Part shown: piece by piece, positions 8,187 through 17,593 of the stretch
Layout of the letters: the number at the start of each line of letters is the position of its first letter
How positions within the stretch are numbered: the first letter of the stretch is position 1
From: Hydrogenophaga sp.
Lineage (GTDB): Bacteria > Pseudomonadota > Gammaproteobacteria > Burkholderiales > Burkholderiaceae_C
Length of the DNA: 33,528 nt
Direction: 5' to 3'
Assembly: GCF_018780075.1 (NCBI RefSeq)
Contig: NZ_JADMKB010000017.1
Span: forward strand, 1 to 33,528
Translations under genes and position numbers: made by a program
Notes under the pieces: generated by a model
Seen by the model: only the letters and a program-made list of their open reading frames with translations
Database searches by the model: none
Told to the model about the DNA's origin: nothing

Positions 8187-9074
8187 GTGACGGCTTTCTT
8201 TCAGCTTCTGTTCCGATTTCTGTCCGTGTTGCCGCTGCCGCTGCTGCACGCGTTTGGCTGGGCACTGGGCTGGCTGACGTTCCTGGCGTCGCCCCGGTAC
8301 CGGCGCAGGCTGTTCGCCCATGCCCGGCTCGCCGGGTACCCGCGTTCGGTCGCGCTCGGATCGGTCGCCGAGTCGGGCAAGCTGGTGGCGGAATTGCCCC
8401 GGCTGTGGCTGGGTCGGCCGGTGCACGTCGACTGGGACGGTGTGGCCCATGTCGAAGAAGCCATGGCGCACGGCGATGGCTTGCTGTACCTCACCCCGCA
8501 CCTGGGCTGTTTCGAGGTCACCGCCCAGTTGGTGGCGCAGCGGTTCGGCGAGCGCATGCCCATCACGGTGCTGTACCGCCCAGCCCGTCAGCCCTGGTTG
8601 CGCGAGCTGATGGAAGCCCGCAACCGGCCCGGGCTTCACACCGCGCCGACCACGCTGGCGGGCGTCAAACAACTGATCAAGGCGCTCAAGCAACACCAGG
8701 CGGTGGGCCTGCTGCCGGACCAGGTGCCGCCTTCAGGACAGGGTGTCTGGGCACCGTTTTTTGGTCGCGACGCCTACACCATGACACTCTCCGCACGCCT
8801 GGCCCAGACCGGCGGCGCCCGGGTGGTGCTGATCTGGGGTGAACGCCTGTCTTGGGGGCGGGGCTACCGTGCCCGGGTGCGCCCCTTCATGGCGGACGGC
8901 GATGGCCAATTGTCCAGCGATCCACAGCAAGCGGCCAGGCAGATCAACCAGGCGATGGAGTCCTTGGTGAAGGAGTGCCCGACCCAGTACCTCTGGTCCT
9001 ACGACCGGTACAAGGCGCCGGCGGGCTTGAGCCACGCGGCGCGGCTGGATGCCGAGCGCGCGCAACGCACCTGA
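8187..9074 (+). CDS. LpxL/LpxM-family lipid A acyltransferase (first copy)
   Basis: A 295-residue inner-membrane acyltransferase of the HtrB/MsbB family, which adds secondary acyl chains to the lipid A precursor on the cytoplasmic face. The catalytic H-x4-E is visible as H105-LGCF-E110. An N-terminal hydrophobic segment (FFQLLFRFLSVLPLPLLHAFGWALGWL) anchors it. Other family features are the LLPDQVP and APFFGRDAYT blocks and the C-terminal QYLWSYDRYK. It starts with GTG after AAGAG. A paralog follows 21 bases downstream, so the two are probably co-transcribed. Which acyl position each modifies cannot be told from sequence, so no lpx symbol is given. Confidence 0.9.
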   Translation: MTAFFQLLFRFLSVLPLPLLHAFGWALGWLTFLASPRYRRRLFAHARLAGYPRSVALGSVAESGKLVAELPRLWLGRPVHVDWDGVAHVEEAMAHGDGLLYLTPHLGCFEVTAQLVAQRFGERMPITVLYRPARQPWLRELMEARNRPGLHTAPTTLAGVKQLIKALKQHQAVGLLPDQVPPSGQGVWAPFFGRDAYTMTLSARLAQTGGARVVLIWGERLSWGRGYRARVRPFMADGDGQLSSDPQQAARQINQAMESLVKECPTQYLWSYDRYKAPAGLSHAARLDAERAQRT

Positions 9075-9095
9075 CCCCCGAGACCCGGCCCATTC

Positions 9096-10013
9096 ATGTC
9101 CACTCCTTCCGCACCGGCTGCCCGCCGTCCCTTCGTGAAAAGTGCCCTGAGCCTGAGCGGACTCGCTGTGATGCGGGTGCTCAAGCACGCCCCCCTGCCT
9201 TGGCTGAGGGCGCTGGGCTGGCTGATCGGACACCTGCTGTATGGGCTGGCGTTGCGCCGCCGTCGCATTGCCGAGGTCAATCTGGCGCTGTGTTTTCCCG
9301 AGCGGAGCGAGGCCCAGCGGCGCCACCTGGTGCGACGGCACTTTGTGCTGTTTGCACAGGCGTGGCTGGACCGCAGCTGGCTGTGGGAAAGTCGTCCCGA
9401 GGTCGTGCGCCGTCGGCTGCGTTTGACGGGCCAGGTGCAGGCGCTGCATGAAACGGTGCCCACCTTGTTGTTCGCTCCACATTTCGTGGGGATGGATGCC
9501 GGTTGGATGGCGCTCACGGCTCACGTGCAGCGGCGGTTCTGTGGCCTGTATGCACGGCAACGCAATCCGGTGCTGGACCAGTGGATGGCCGACGGCCGGC
9601 GCCGGTTCGGCGAGCCCCACATCGTGGCCAAGAGCGCGGGCCTGAAGGCCCTGGTCACGGCGCTGCGCGCTGGTGAGCCGCTGTACCTGCTGCCCGACAT
9701 GGACTACGGGCCTCGGGACTCGGTGTTCGTGCCGTTTTACGGTGTGTCCGCCGCCACGGTGCCGTCCCTGTCGCGCTTCGCCCGCATGGGGGGTGCTCGC
9801 GTCCTGCCCATCGTCAGCCGCCTGACACCGGACGGCTACGAGGTCACGGTGCTCCCACCATGGCAGGACTTCCCCACCGACGATGTGGTGGCCGATACCG
9901 TGCACATGAACCAGCAGCTGCAGCACTGGATTGACGCTGTGCCCGAGCAGTACTACTGGGTGCACAAGCGGTTCAAGACCCGCCCCAACGGCGAGCCTTC
10001 CTTCTACCGCTGA
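9096..10013 (+). CDS. LpxL/LpxM-family lipid A acyltransferase (second copy)
   Basis: A 305-residue paralog of the upstream gene. Here the catalytic pair is H-x4-D, H129-FVGM-D134, rather than H-x4-E. Further family blocks are RRRRIAEVNLALCFPE near residue 60, YLLPDMDYGPRDSVFVPFYG, and the ending EQYYWVHKRFKTRPNGE, typical of LpxL. The two copies probably add different secondary acyl chains, completing hexa-acylated lipid A. The ribosome binding site is weak and the gene may rely on coupling to its upstream neighbour. Its stop is 12 bases from the convergent engB stop, leaving no room for a separate terminator. Confidence 0.93.
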   Translation: MSTPSAPAARRPFVKSALSLSGLAVMRVLKHAPLPWLRALGWLIGHLLYGLALRRRRIAEVNLALCFPERSEAQRRHLVRRHFVLFAQAWLDRSWLWESRPEVVRRRLRLTGQVQALHETVPTLLFAPHFVGMDAGWMALTAHVQRRFCGLYARQRNPVLDQWMADGRRRFGEPHIVAKSAGLKALVTALRAGEPLYLLPDMDYGPRDSVFVPFYGVSAATVPSLSRFARMGGARVLPIVSRLTPDGYEVTVLPPWQDFPTDDVVADTVHMNQQLQHWIDAVPEQYYWVHKRFKTRPNGEPSFYR

Positions 10014-10025
10014 TCGCGTGCCGGG

Positions 10026-10838
10026 TCAGTCCAGCGCTGGCGGCTCGTCTTCGCTCTCGTCGGGTTCGACGGGGCGGGTCTGGGTCGCTGGCGGAGCAGC
10101 GCCGGGTCCGTGGGTCCAGTCCCACAGCAGCTGGGCGACTTCGTCCAGCCCCTGCTTCTTGAGCGCTGAAAACAGCCGCACCTCGCCGCCGCCGGTTTGC
10201 AGCCGCGCGATGGACAGCGCTTTGGCGGCTTCGGAACGCGTGAGCTTGTCGGCCTTGGTGAGCAGTACCAGGAACTTCAAACCGGCTTCCACCCGGGGGC
10301 GGATCACTTCCAGCAGGATCTCGTCGAGCTCGGTGAGACCCAGGCGAGGATCAATCAGCAACACCACCGCGCGCAGGTTTTCCCGCGTGATCAGGTAGTT
10401 GCCCATGACCCGTTGCCAGCGCAGTTTGGCCTCGCGCGGCACGGCCGCGTAGCCATACCCAGGCAGGTCGGCGAACACCGCGTCGTGGATGCCCTGTTTG
10501 CCCAGTGAGAAGAGGTTGATGCTCTGCGTGCGCCCCGGCGTCTTGGAGGCAAAGGCCAGGCGCTTTTGCTGCGTGAGCGTGTTGATGGACGTGGATTTGC
10601 CGGCGTTGGACCGCCCGACAAACGCGATCTCGGGCAAATCCAGCGCGGGCAGGTGCTCCAGCTGTGGCGCCGTGGTCAGAAAGCGCGCGGTGTGCAGCCA
10701 GCCGTGAGCGATTTTCGGGTCTGGTCTCGATGCCTTGACGGCGGGTTTTCCAGCGTTGGGGGAAGGGCCGTCTTGGACCCGGGGGTCTGTCGAAGGAGGG
10801 CTTGAGGCGGGGGGGGCTGGAGTGTGGTCTTGGGTCAT
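10026..10838 (-). CDS. engB: Ribosome biogenesis GTP-binding protein EngB (YihA/YsxC)
   Basis: A 270-residue TrmE-Era-like GTPase needed for late large-subunit assembly. G1 is G75-RSNAGKST, G3 is D124-LPG, and G4 is T194-KAD. The block WLHTARFL before the GTPase core is typical of EngB. It is longer than the usual 200 or so residues because of a Pro/Ser-rich, probably disordered N-terminal tail (about 1-42) and an acidic, Pro-rich C-terminal tail ending EPDESEDEPPALD. The ATG at 10836-10838 is the first good start. It is divergent from the cytochrome c4 gene, as in many betaproteobacteria. Confidence 0.96.
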   Translation of the reverse strand: MTQDHTPAPPASSPPSTDPRVQDGPSPNAGKPAVKASRPDPKIAHGWLHTARFLTTAPQLEHLPALDLPEIAFVGRSNAGKSTSINTLTQQKRLAFASKTPGRTQSINLFSLGKQGIHDAVFADLPGYGYAAVPREAKLRWQRVMGNYLITRENLRAVVLLIDPRLGLTELDEILLEVIRPRVEAGLKFLVLLTKADKLTRSEAAKALSIARLQTGGGEVRLFSALKKQGLDEVAQLLWDWTHGPGAAPPATQTRPVEPDESEDEPPALD

Positions 10839-10941
10839 TTGGGGTTTTCCCGGTGGGACATTGTAAAATCGATGGGCTATTCACCGAAATACCGCGAATT
10901 TCCTCAACCTGACGCCGTCGCCCTCGACGACAGCCCCCGAC

Positions 10942-11556
10942 ATGAAATTGCCAGCATCACTTCTTTGCGCCGCTGCCTCGGCAGTCCTGTCGTTCAGCGC
11001 CCAAGCCCAGACCGCCAAACCCGATCTCGCCAAAGGTGCCGCGCTGTACGGTCAGGTGTGTGTGGCCTGTCATGCTGCCGACGGCAACTCGACCACGCCC
11101 GCCAACCCGAAACTGGCGCGTCAACACCCCGAATACCTTGCCAAGCAGCTGCAGGAGTTCAAGTCGGGCAAGCGCGACAACGCCATCATGAAGGGCTTTG
11201 CCACGGCGCTGTCCGACGACGACATGCGCAACATCTCCTTCTGGCTGGCCGATCAGAAGGCCACCACCGGCTTCGCGAAAGAAAAAGACCTGGTTCGTCT
11301 CGGCGAGCGCATCTACCGCGGCGGCATCGCCGACCGCCAGATCGCGGCCTGCGCCGGCTGCCATGGCCCCTCCGGCTCGGGCATCCCCTCACAGTACCCG
11401 CGCCTGTCGGGTCAGCACGCCGACTACACCAGCGCTCAGCTCAACGCATTCCGTTCGGGCGCCCGCGTCAACAACGCCCAGATGACGGGTGTGGCCGCCA
11501 AGATGAACGACAAGGAAATCAAGGCCGTGTCCGACTACATCGCCGGACTGCGCTGA
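10942..11556 (+). CDS. Diheme cytochrome c4
   Basis: A 204-residue periplasmic electron carrier. A signal peptide ends near residue 22 (AQA). Two class I heme c domains follow, with C40-VA-C43-H44 and C137-AG-C140-H141, and each has a Met-containing segment for the sixth iron ligand (around MKGFATALSDDDM and NNAQMTGVAAKM). Cytochrome c4 passes electrons to terminal oxidases such as cbb3. It lies directly upstream of resB-ccsA, which build covalent heme attachment. A TAAAAT box at 10864-10869 could be its -10, but no good -35 is seen. Confidence 0.93.
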   Translation: MKLPASLLCAAASAVLSFSAQAQTAKPDLAKGAALYGQVCVACHAADGNSTTPANPKLARQHPEYLAKQLQEFKSGKRDNAIMKGFATALSDDDMRNISFWLADQKATTGFAKEKDLVRLGERIYRGGIADRQIAACAGCHGPSGSGIPSQYPRLSGQHADYTSAQLNAFRSGARVNNAQMTGVAAKMNDKEIKAVSDYIAGLR

Positions 11557-11564
11557 TTTCAAGG

Positions 11565-11581
11565 CCCCGGAGGATCCGGGG
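11565..11581 (+). terminator. GC hairpin after cytochrome c4 gene
   Basis: A perfect stem CCCCGG-AGGAT-CCGGGG begins eight bases after the cytochrome c4 stop codon. No T run follows, so it may attenuate or stabilise the mRNA rather than fully terminate. The remaining 137 bases before resB hold no other recognised element. Confidence 0.4.
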
Positions 11582-11718
11582 ATATCAGTCAACGTTAATG
11601 TTTGGCGGCACACAATGCAGAAGTCTCGTTTTGCATTGAACCGCCAGCCCCGAAATCGCTCACATCAGGGTGTGTTCTGGCTTTTCCGGAACCACCCTTT
11701 TTGTCGTCCCTACCTGAC

Positions 11719-13860
11719 ATGACCGCCACCACCCAAGGCCTGCAGCTGCGCACTGGTTCCCGCATTCTCGGCAACCTGGTGGAGTTGCTGTCGTCGATGC
11801 GTTTTGCCATCTCTTTGCTGACGGTGATCTGCATCGCCTCGGTGATCGGCACCGTGGTCAAGCAGCGCGAACCGCTGAACAATTACATCAACCAGTTTGG
11901 TCCCTTCTGGGCCGACGTGTTCGGCAGCGCCAGCCTGTTCACGGTCTACAGCGCCTGGTGGTTTCTGCTGATCCTGGCGTTTCTGGTGCTCAGTACCAGC
12001 CTGTGCATTATTCGCAACACGCCCAAGATCTTTTCCGACTACAAGGCGTTCAAGGAAAACATCCGTGAGCAAAGCCTGAAGTCGTTTCCCAATCGCGCCG
12101 AGAACGCACTGGCAGAGATGCCCGAAGCCGCCGCGCACCGCATGGGCCAGACGCTGTTGTCTTCCGGCTGGAAGGTGAAGCTTCAGTCACGTTCCACGCC
12201 GCAGGGACAGGGCTGGATGGTGGCGGCCAAAAAAGGGGTGGCCAACAAGATCGGTTACCTCGCGGCCCACAGCGCCATCGTGCTGGTCTGCATCGGCGGT
12301 CTGCTGGACGGCGACCTGATGGTGCGCGCCCAGATGTGGTTCAACGGGAAGACTTCGTACAACGGCGGTGGTCTGATCGCGGACGTGGCCCCCGAACACC
12401 GCTTGTCGCCTCAGAACCCCACCTTTCGAGGCAATCTGCTGGTGACCGAGGGCACCAGCTCGGGCACCGCCATCCTGGCCCAGTCCGACGGCGTGTTGCT
12501 GCAGGACCTGCCTTTCTCGGTGGAGCTGAAGAAGTTCATCGTGGAGTACTACGACACGGGCATGCCTCGTTTGTTTGCCAGCGACATCGTGATCCATGAC
12601 CATGAGACGGGCGAGAAAAAAGAGGCTCGCGTCGAGGTGAACCATCCGGCCAACCACCGTGGCATCAACATCTACCAGTCCAGCTTTGACGACGGTGGCT
12701 CAAAGGTCAAGTTGCAGGCCTTCCCGATGGGTGAGGCGGTGGCACCGTTCGAGGTCTCGGGCGTGATCGGTGGCACATCGGCGCTCAGCAACGGCAGCAA
12801 CAAGCTCACACTGGAGTACACCGGCCTGCGGGTCATCAACGTCGAAAACTTTGCCAACGAGGGCGGTGGGGCGGGCACCGATGTGCGCACGGTGGACCTG
12901 CGCTCGTCGATCGAGAGCCGCCTGGGCGCGGGGCACAAGACGGTGACCGAGAAAAAACTGCGCAACGTCGGCCCCAGCATCACCTACAAGCTGCGCGACG
13001 CGGCCGGGCAGGCGGTGGAGTTCCACAACTACATGCTTCCCGTGGAGCTGGACGGTGCGCGCATGATCCTGCTGGGCACGCGCGAGTCGCCGGCCGAGCC
13101 GATGCGTTACCTGCGCATCCCGGTGGACGACCAGGATGGCATCGATGGTTTTGTCCGCCTGCGGTCGGCGCTCGCCGACCCGGTGATGCGCGATGAGGCG
13201 GTGCGCCGGTACGCGGCGGGTGCGGTCGAACCGGGCAAACCCGAGCTGACGCAGGCCCTGGTGGCCTCCGCCCAACGTGCGCTGGGTCTGTTCGCGGGTG
13301 CTGAGAAGGCGGAGGTCAAGGCCGACAGCGCCACAGCCGCGCCGGAGATCAAGGGCGGCCTGCAGGCGGTGTCGGCGTTCCTGGAAGCGAACGTGCCCGA
13401 GGCCGAGCGCGAGCGTGCCAGCGACGTGCTGGTCCGCATTCTCAATGGCACCCTGTTCGAGTTGTTGCAGATCAGCCGGGAGCGCGCCGGGCAGAAGCCG
13501 CTGGAGCGCGACGACACCGCGCAGCAGTTCATGTCGCGGGTCGTGCTCAGCCTGAGCGACAGTTTCTACTACCCGGCTCCGGTGACCTTTCAGCTCAAGG
13601 ACTTCCAGCACGTGCAGGCCAGCGTGTTTCAGGTGGCGCGGGCCCCTGGGCAGACGATCGTCTACCTGGGCTGCCTCTTCCTGATCCTCGGGGTGTTTGC
13701 CATGTTGTATGTGCGCGAACGTCGTGTCTGGGTGTGGCTGTCTCCCCAGGGGGACGGCGCGAGCCTGGCCAGCATGGCGCTGTCATCGAACCGCAAGACG
13801 ATGGAATCCGACCAGGAGTTTGAATTGTTGAAGACCCAACTGTTGAAGGCGCAAGCATGA
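11719..13860 (+). CDS. resB: Cytochrome c biogenesis protein ResB (System II)
   Basis: A 713-residue membrane protein, one of two parts of the System II cytochrome c synthase, which moves heme to the periplasm and presents reduced apocytochrome. The N-terminus has the ResB signature (ELLSSMRFAISLLTVICIASVIGTVVKQ, about residues 20-48), followed by a second helix near 75-95 and another near 180. A large periplasmic region carries the VNHPANHRGINIYQSSF block. A final helix (QTIVYLGCLFLILGVFAMLYV) lies near residue 660. ATG 11719 gives the family's normal N-terminus; the frame is open further upstream but without family similarity. The stop overlaps the start of ccsA (ATGA). Confidence 0.95.
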   Translation: MTATTQGLQLRTGSRILGNLVELLSSMRFAISLLTVICIASVIGTVVKQREPLNNYINQFGPFWADVFGSASLFTVYSAWWFLLILAFLVLSTSLCIIRNTPKIFSDYKAFKENIREQSLKSFPNRAENALAEMPEAAAHRMGQTLLSSGWKVKLQSRSTPQGQGWMVAAKKGVANKIGYLAAHSAIVLVCIGGLLDGDLMVRAQMWFNGKTSYNGGGLIADVAPEHRLSPQNPTFRGNLLVTEGTSSGTAILAQSDGVLLQDLPFSVELKKFIVEYYDTGMPRLFASDIVIHDHETGEKKEARVEVNHPANHRGINIYQSSFDDGGSKVKLQAFPMGEAVAPFEVSGVIGGTSALSNGSNKLTLEYTGLRVINVENFANEGGGAGTDVRTVDLRSSIESRLGAGHKTVTEKKLRNVGPSITYKLRDAAGQAVEFHNYMLPVELDGARMILLGTRESPAEPMRYLRIPVDDQDGIDGFVRLRSALADPVMRDEAVRRYAAGAVEPGKPELTQALVASAQRALGLFAGAEKAEVKADSATAAPEIKGGLQAVSAFLEANVPEAERERASDVLVRILNGTLFELLQISRERAGQKPLERDDTAQQFMSRVVLSLSDSFYYPAPVTFQLKDFQHVQASVFQVARAPGQTIVYLGCLFLILGVFAMLYVRERRVWVWLSPQGDGASLASMALSSNRKTMESDQEFELLKTQLLKAQA

Positions 13861-15218
13861 ACACCGCGACACAGACGTTTGAACTGAAGCCGGGCGGCAA
13901 GAGCGCGGGCCTGGAGGCGGGCTATTTCGCGCGTCGCAATGTGTGGGACTGGTTGTTCGCCGCGCTGGTGATCACCGGGGCTTTGTGGGCGTTCTCGCGG
14001 TACAGCGGCAGCATGGACGTGTACGAAAAAGGCATCCTCGTCGGGGCGGTGCCGGTGCTCGCCTGGCTGGGCTGGTTCTGGCGCCCCCTGCGCTCGCTGA
14101 TGGTGGTGGTGGCGGCGTTGTCGATGCTGGGCATCTGGCTGTACCTGGCGCCGGCGGGCTCCGCGGATTTGGCCCGTGCAGATCAGGTCTTCCTGCTCAA
14201 GTACTTCATCTCCAGCCAGTCGGCCATCCTCTGGATGAGCATGCTGTTTTTCATGAGCACGGCGTTTTACTGGGTGGGCATGTTCACCCGCGCCGGTCAG
14301 ACGTTTGAGTTGCTGGGTTCCCGCCTGGCTTGGGTCGCGGTGACGCTGGCTCTGGTGGGCACGATGGTGCGTTGGTACGAGAGCCATCAGATCGGGGTGG
14401 GCATCGGCCACATCCCGGTGAGCAACCTCTACGAGGTGTTCGTGTTGTTCTGCTGGATGACCGCCGCCTTCTACCTGTATTACGAAGACCAGTACCAGAC
14501 CCGCAGCATGGGCGCTTTCGTGATGCTGGTGGTCAGTGCCGCGGTGGGTTTTCTGCTGTGGTACACGGTGGTCCGCGAGGCGCACGCCATTCAACCTTTG
14601 GTGCCTGCCCTGCAGAGCTGGTGGATGAAGCTGCATGTGCCGGCCAACTTCATCGGTTATGGCACCTTTGCCATCGCGGCCATGCTGGCCTTTGCGTACC
14701 TGATCAAGCAGAGCGCGAGTGAGTCGCGCTGGTACAAGCTCGCTCCGCTGTGGCTGCTCGGCCTGGTGCTGTGTTTCGAGCCCATCGTGTTCCGCCAGTC
14801 GGCGGCCGAAAAGGGCGGCAGCTACTGGTTCGTGTATTTCGGTGTCTCCGCGCTGATCGTTGCCACCATCATGTTCGGCCGTCGTCGCATTGCCGCGCGC
14901 CTGCCCAGCTTCGAGGTGCTGGACGACGTGATGTACAAGGCGATCGCCGTGGGTTTCGCCTTTTTCACCATCGCCACGGTGTTGGGCGCCTTCTGGGCGG
15001 CCGAGGCCTGGGGTGGCTACTGGAGCTGGGACCCGAAGGAAACCTGGGCGCTGATCGTGTGGCTGAACTACGCAGCCTGGTTGCACATGCGCCTGATGAA
15101 AGGCCTGCGCGGCACCGTCGCGGCCTGGTGGGCCCTGGTCGGTCTGGCGGTGACCACGTTCGCCTTCCTGGGTGTGAACATGTTCCTTTCCGGCCTGCAC
15201 AGCTACGGCGAGCTCTGA
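13857..15218 (+). CDS. ccsA: Cytochrome c biogenesis protein CcsA (WWD heme-handling protein; also called CcsB)
   Basis: A 453-residue polytopic membrane protein, partner of ResB in System II. The diagnostic periplasmic tryptophan-rich WWD motif is W385-GGYWSWDPKETWAL, which binds heme between conserved histidines such as those in VREAHAI and the C-terminal WLHMRL and GLHSYG segments. About eight membrane helices are visible. Its ATG overlaps the resB stop by four bases, so translation is likely coupled. The pair serves the neighbouring cytochrome c4 and the other c-type cytochromes. Naming of the two subunits differs between species, and some annotations call this protein CcsB. Confidence 0.95.
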   Translation: MNTATQTFELKPGGKSAGLEAGYFARRNVWDWLFAALVITGALWAFSRYSGSMDVYEKGILVGAVPVLAWLGWFWRPLRSLMVVVAALSMLGIWLYLAPAGSADLARADQVFLLKYFISSQSAILWMSMLFFMSTAFYWVGMFTRAGQTFELLGSRLAWVAVTLALVGTMVRWYESHQIGVGIGHIPVSNLYEVFVLFCWMTAAFYLYYEDQYQTRSMGAFVMLVVSAAVGFLLWYTVVREAHAIQPLVPALQSWWMKLHVPANFIGYGTFAIAAMLAFAYLIKQSASESRWYKLAPLWLLGLVLCFEPIVFRQSAAEKGGSYWFVYFGVSALIVATIMFGRRRIAARLPSFEVLDDVMYKAIAVGFAFFTIATVLGAFWAAEAWGGYWSWDPKETWALIVWLNYAAWLHMRLMKGLRGTVAAWWALVGLAVTTFAFLGVNMFLSGLHSYGEL

Positions 15219-15237
15219 TCGTCATCGACTCGTCCAG

Positions 15238-15266
15238 ACACCCCGCTTCGGCGGGGTGTTTTGTTT
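15238..15266 (+). terminator. Rho-independent terminator of the resB-ccsA operon
   Basis: A perfect 9-bp stem ACACCCCGC and GCGGGGTGT closed by a TTCG tetraloop, followed by TTTTGTTT. It starts about 20 bases after the ccsA stop. Confidence 0.93.
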
Positions 15267-15341
15267 GGGCCCACGGGGCGTGAGGAAACTTTGTAAGACA
15301 CTGCGGACTTCAAACGACTGCTGTGAAACAAGGAGCCTCAC

Positions 15342-16345
<1,004 letters not shown>

Positions 16346-16346
<1 letters not shown>

Positions 16347-16939
16347 TGCGCTGGTTGAGCCACCGGGCGGTCAAGCCGGCGGTGTTCGTGCTGTGCCTGC
16401 TGCCTTTGGCCTGGCTGGTCTGGGCGGTGGTGGCCGACCGGCTCGGCGCCAACCCCGCCGAGGCCCTGATCCGCTCGCTGGGCGACTGGACGTTGCGTGC
16501 CCTCGTGCTGGTGCTGGCCGTGACGCCTGCGCGTGTGGTTCTGGGTCTGCCCGCGCTGGCGCGCTGGCGCCGCATGCTGGGTCTGTTCGTGTTCTTTTAC
16601 GCCAGCCTGCACTGGCTGGCCTATGTCTGGTTTGACCAGGGCTTCGATTGGGCGGCGGTTCTGGCCGACGTGCCCAAGCGACCGTTCATTCTGGTGGGGA
16701 CGCTGGCCTGGTTGTTGTTGCTGGCATTGGCCGCGACGTCGTTCAACCGCGCCATCCGGGCCATGGGGGCCGCCCGCTGGCAGAGGTTGCACCGCGCGGT
16801 GTACGCGGTGGCGGGGCTGGGCATCCTGCACTTCTTCTGGATGCGCGCGGCCAAAAACAATTTTGGCGAAGTGGCGGTGTACGCCCTGCTGCTGTCGGTG
16901 CTGCTGGGTTGGCGGTTGTGGCGCCGTTGGCGCGCCTGA
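16346..16939 (+). CDS. msrQ: Heme-binding membrane subunit MsrQ (YedZ)
   Basis: A 197-residue integral membrane protein of the ferric reductase-like family that passes electrons from the quinone pool or flavin reductases to MsrP. About six helices are visible. Candidate heme ligands are H89 (FYASLHWLAYVW), H149 (RLHRAVYA) and H162 (GILHFFWM). The ATG overlaps the msrP stop as TGATG, indicating translational coupling. A TTG one codon upstream is a less likely start. The gene ends 69 bases before the convergent lptM stop. Confidence 0.96.
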
Positions 16940-17008
16940 CCTTGTCCATCGTGCCGACACCCATGCATGGGCATGAGAGACCGCTCGCTCAGGAATGGCG
17001 GACAGGCG

Positions 17009-17248
17009 TCAGCGCGCCGTCCCACTGCCGGCTGGCTGGGTGGTGTCCGTCGGGGCTCCAGCAGCTGGCTGCTCCGCCGGCGCCGGGGCGGCTGAGGGCT
17101 TGGGCGTGGCAGTCGAGGCGGGAGACGGCATGAACAGCGGGCCTTTTTGCCCGCATCCCGACGCCATCAGCGCAGTGGCCAACAGGGCAACGCCGCTCCC
17201 CACCGTGGGTCGGGAGAACAAGCCACCTAGAATGGGTTTCTTCAACAT
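17009..17248 (-). CDS. lptM: LPS translocon maturation lipoprotein LptM (YifL family)
   Basis: A 79-residue outer-membrane lipoprotein. The lipobox is LMASGC, and the lipidated cysteine begins [10 protein letters not shown], the hallmark of the YifL/LptM family, followed by an Ala/Pro-rich linker. LptM stabilises the LptD-LptE complex and aids LptD disulfide maturation, as known from E. coli. The signal region is long (31 residues before Cys), so a GTG at codon 16 is a possible alternative start. lysA commonly follows this gene in proteobacteria; here msrQ converges from the other side and no lysA is present. It is divergent from cyaY with only 15 bases between the start codons. Confidence 0.88.
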   Translation of the reverse strand: MLKKPILGGLFSRPTVGSGVALLATALMASGCGQKGPLFMPSPASTATPKPSAAPAPAEQPAAGAPTDTTQPAGSGTAR

Positions 17249-17263
17249 AGTGATGGCATTGTA

Positions 17264-17593
17264 ATGACCGACACCGACTATTTGGATCGCGCCGAGGCGC
17301 TGCTACGGGCCATTGAACTGTCTTGCGACCGGATCAACGACGACGGCGATGCGGACATCGACAACCAGCGCGTCGGCGGCATGGTGACCCTGACCTTCGC
17401 CAACCGGAGCCAGATCATCATCAATCTGCAGAAACCGCTGCAAGAGGTGTGGATGGCCGCGCGCTCAGGTGGGTTCCATTACCGATATGACGGCGCGGCC
17501 TGGAACGACACCAAGGGACAAGGTGAGTTTTTTGCCCACCTGTCCCGCTGCGCGACCGAGCAGGCGGGGCTCCCGTTGACCTTCAGTTCCTGA
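17264..17593 (+). CDS. cyaY: Frataxin-like iron-binding protein CyaY
   Basis: A 109-residue cytoplasmic protein that binds iron and modulates IscS-driven iron-sulfur cluster assembly. The N-terminal acidic ridge (Asp/Glu throughout residues 3-33, [13 protein letters not shown]) is typical of the family. The core [28 protein letters not shown] and the [17 protein letters not shown] strand-turn complete the frataxin fold. The arrangement divergent from lptM is the usual betaproteobacterial one. Its last 11 bases overlap the convergent mrcA 3' end. No ribosome binding site is evident in the 15-base gap. Confidence 0.95.
   Translation: MTDTDYLDRAEALLRAIELSCDRINDDGDADIDNQRVGGMVTLTFANRSQIIINLQKPLQEVWMAARSGGFHYRYDGAAWNDTKGQGEFFAHLSRCATEQAGLPLTFSS

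Noticed and set aside
16960..16971. Perfect palindrome CCCATGCATGGG between msrQ and lptM
   Set aside because: It is short, has no T run and no partner copies were noticed. Too little evidence for an operator or terminator call.
17137..17154. Hairpin GCGGGC-N6-GCCCGC with a T run on the plus strand
   Set aside because: It lies inside lptM, where it encodes the conserved CGQKGPLF segment, and no plus-strand transcript needs to end there.
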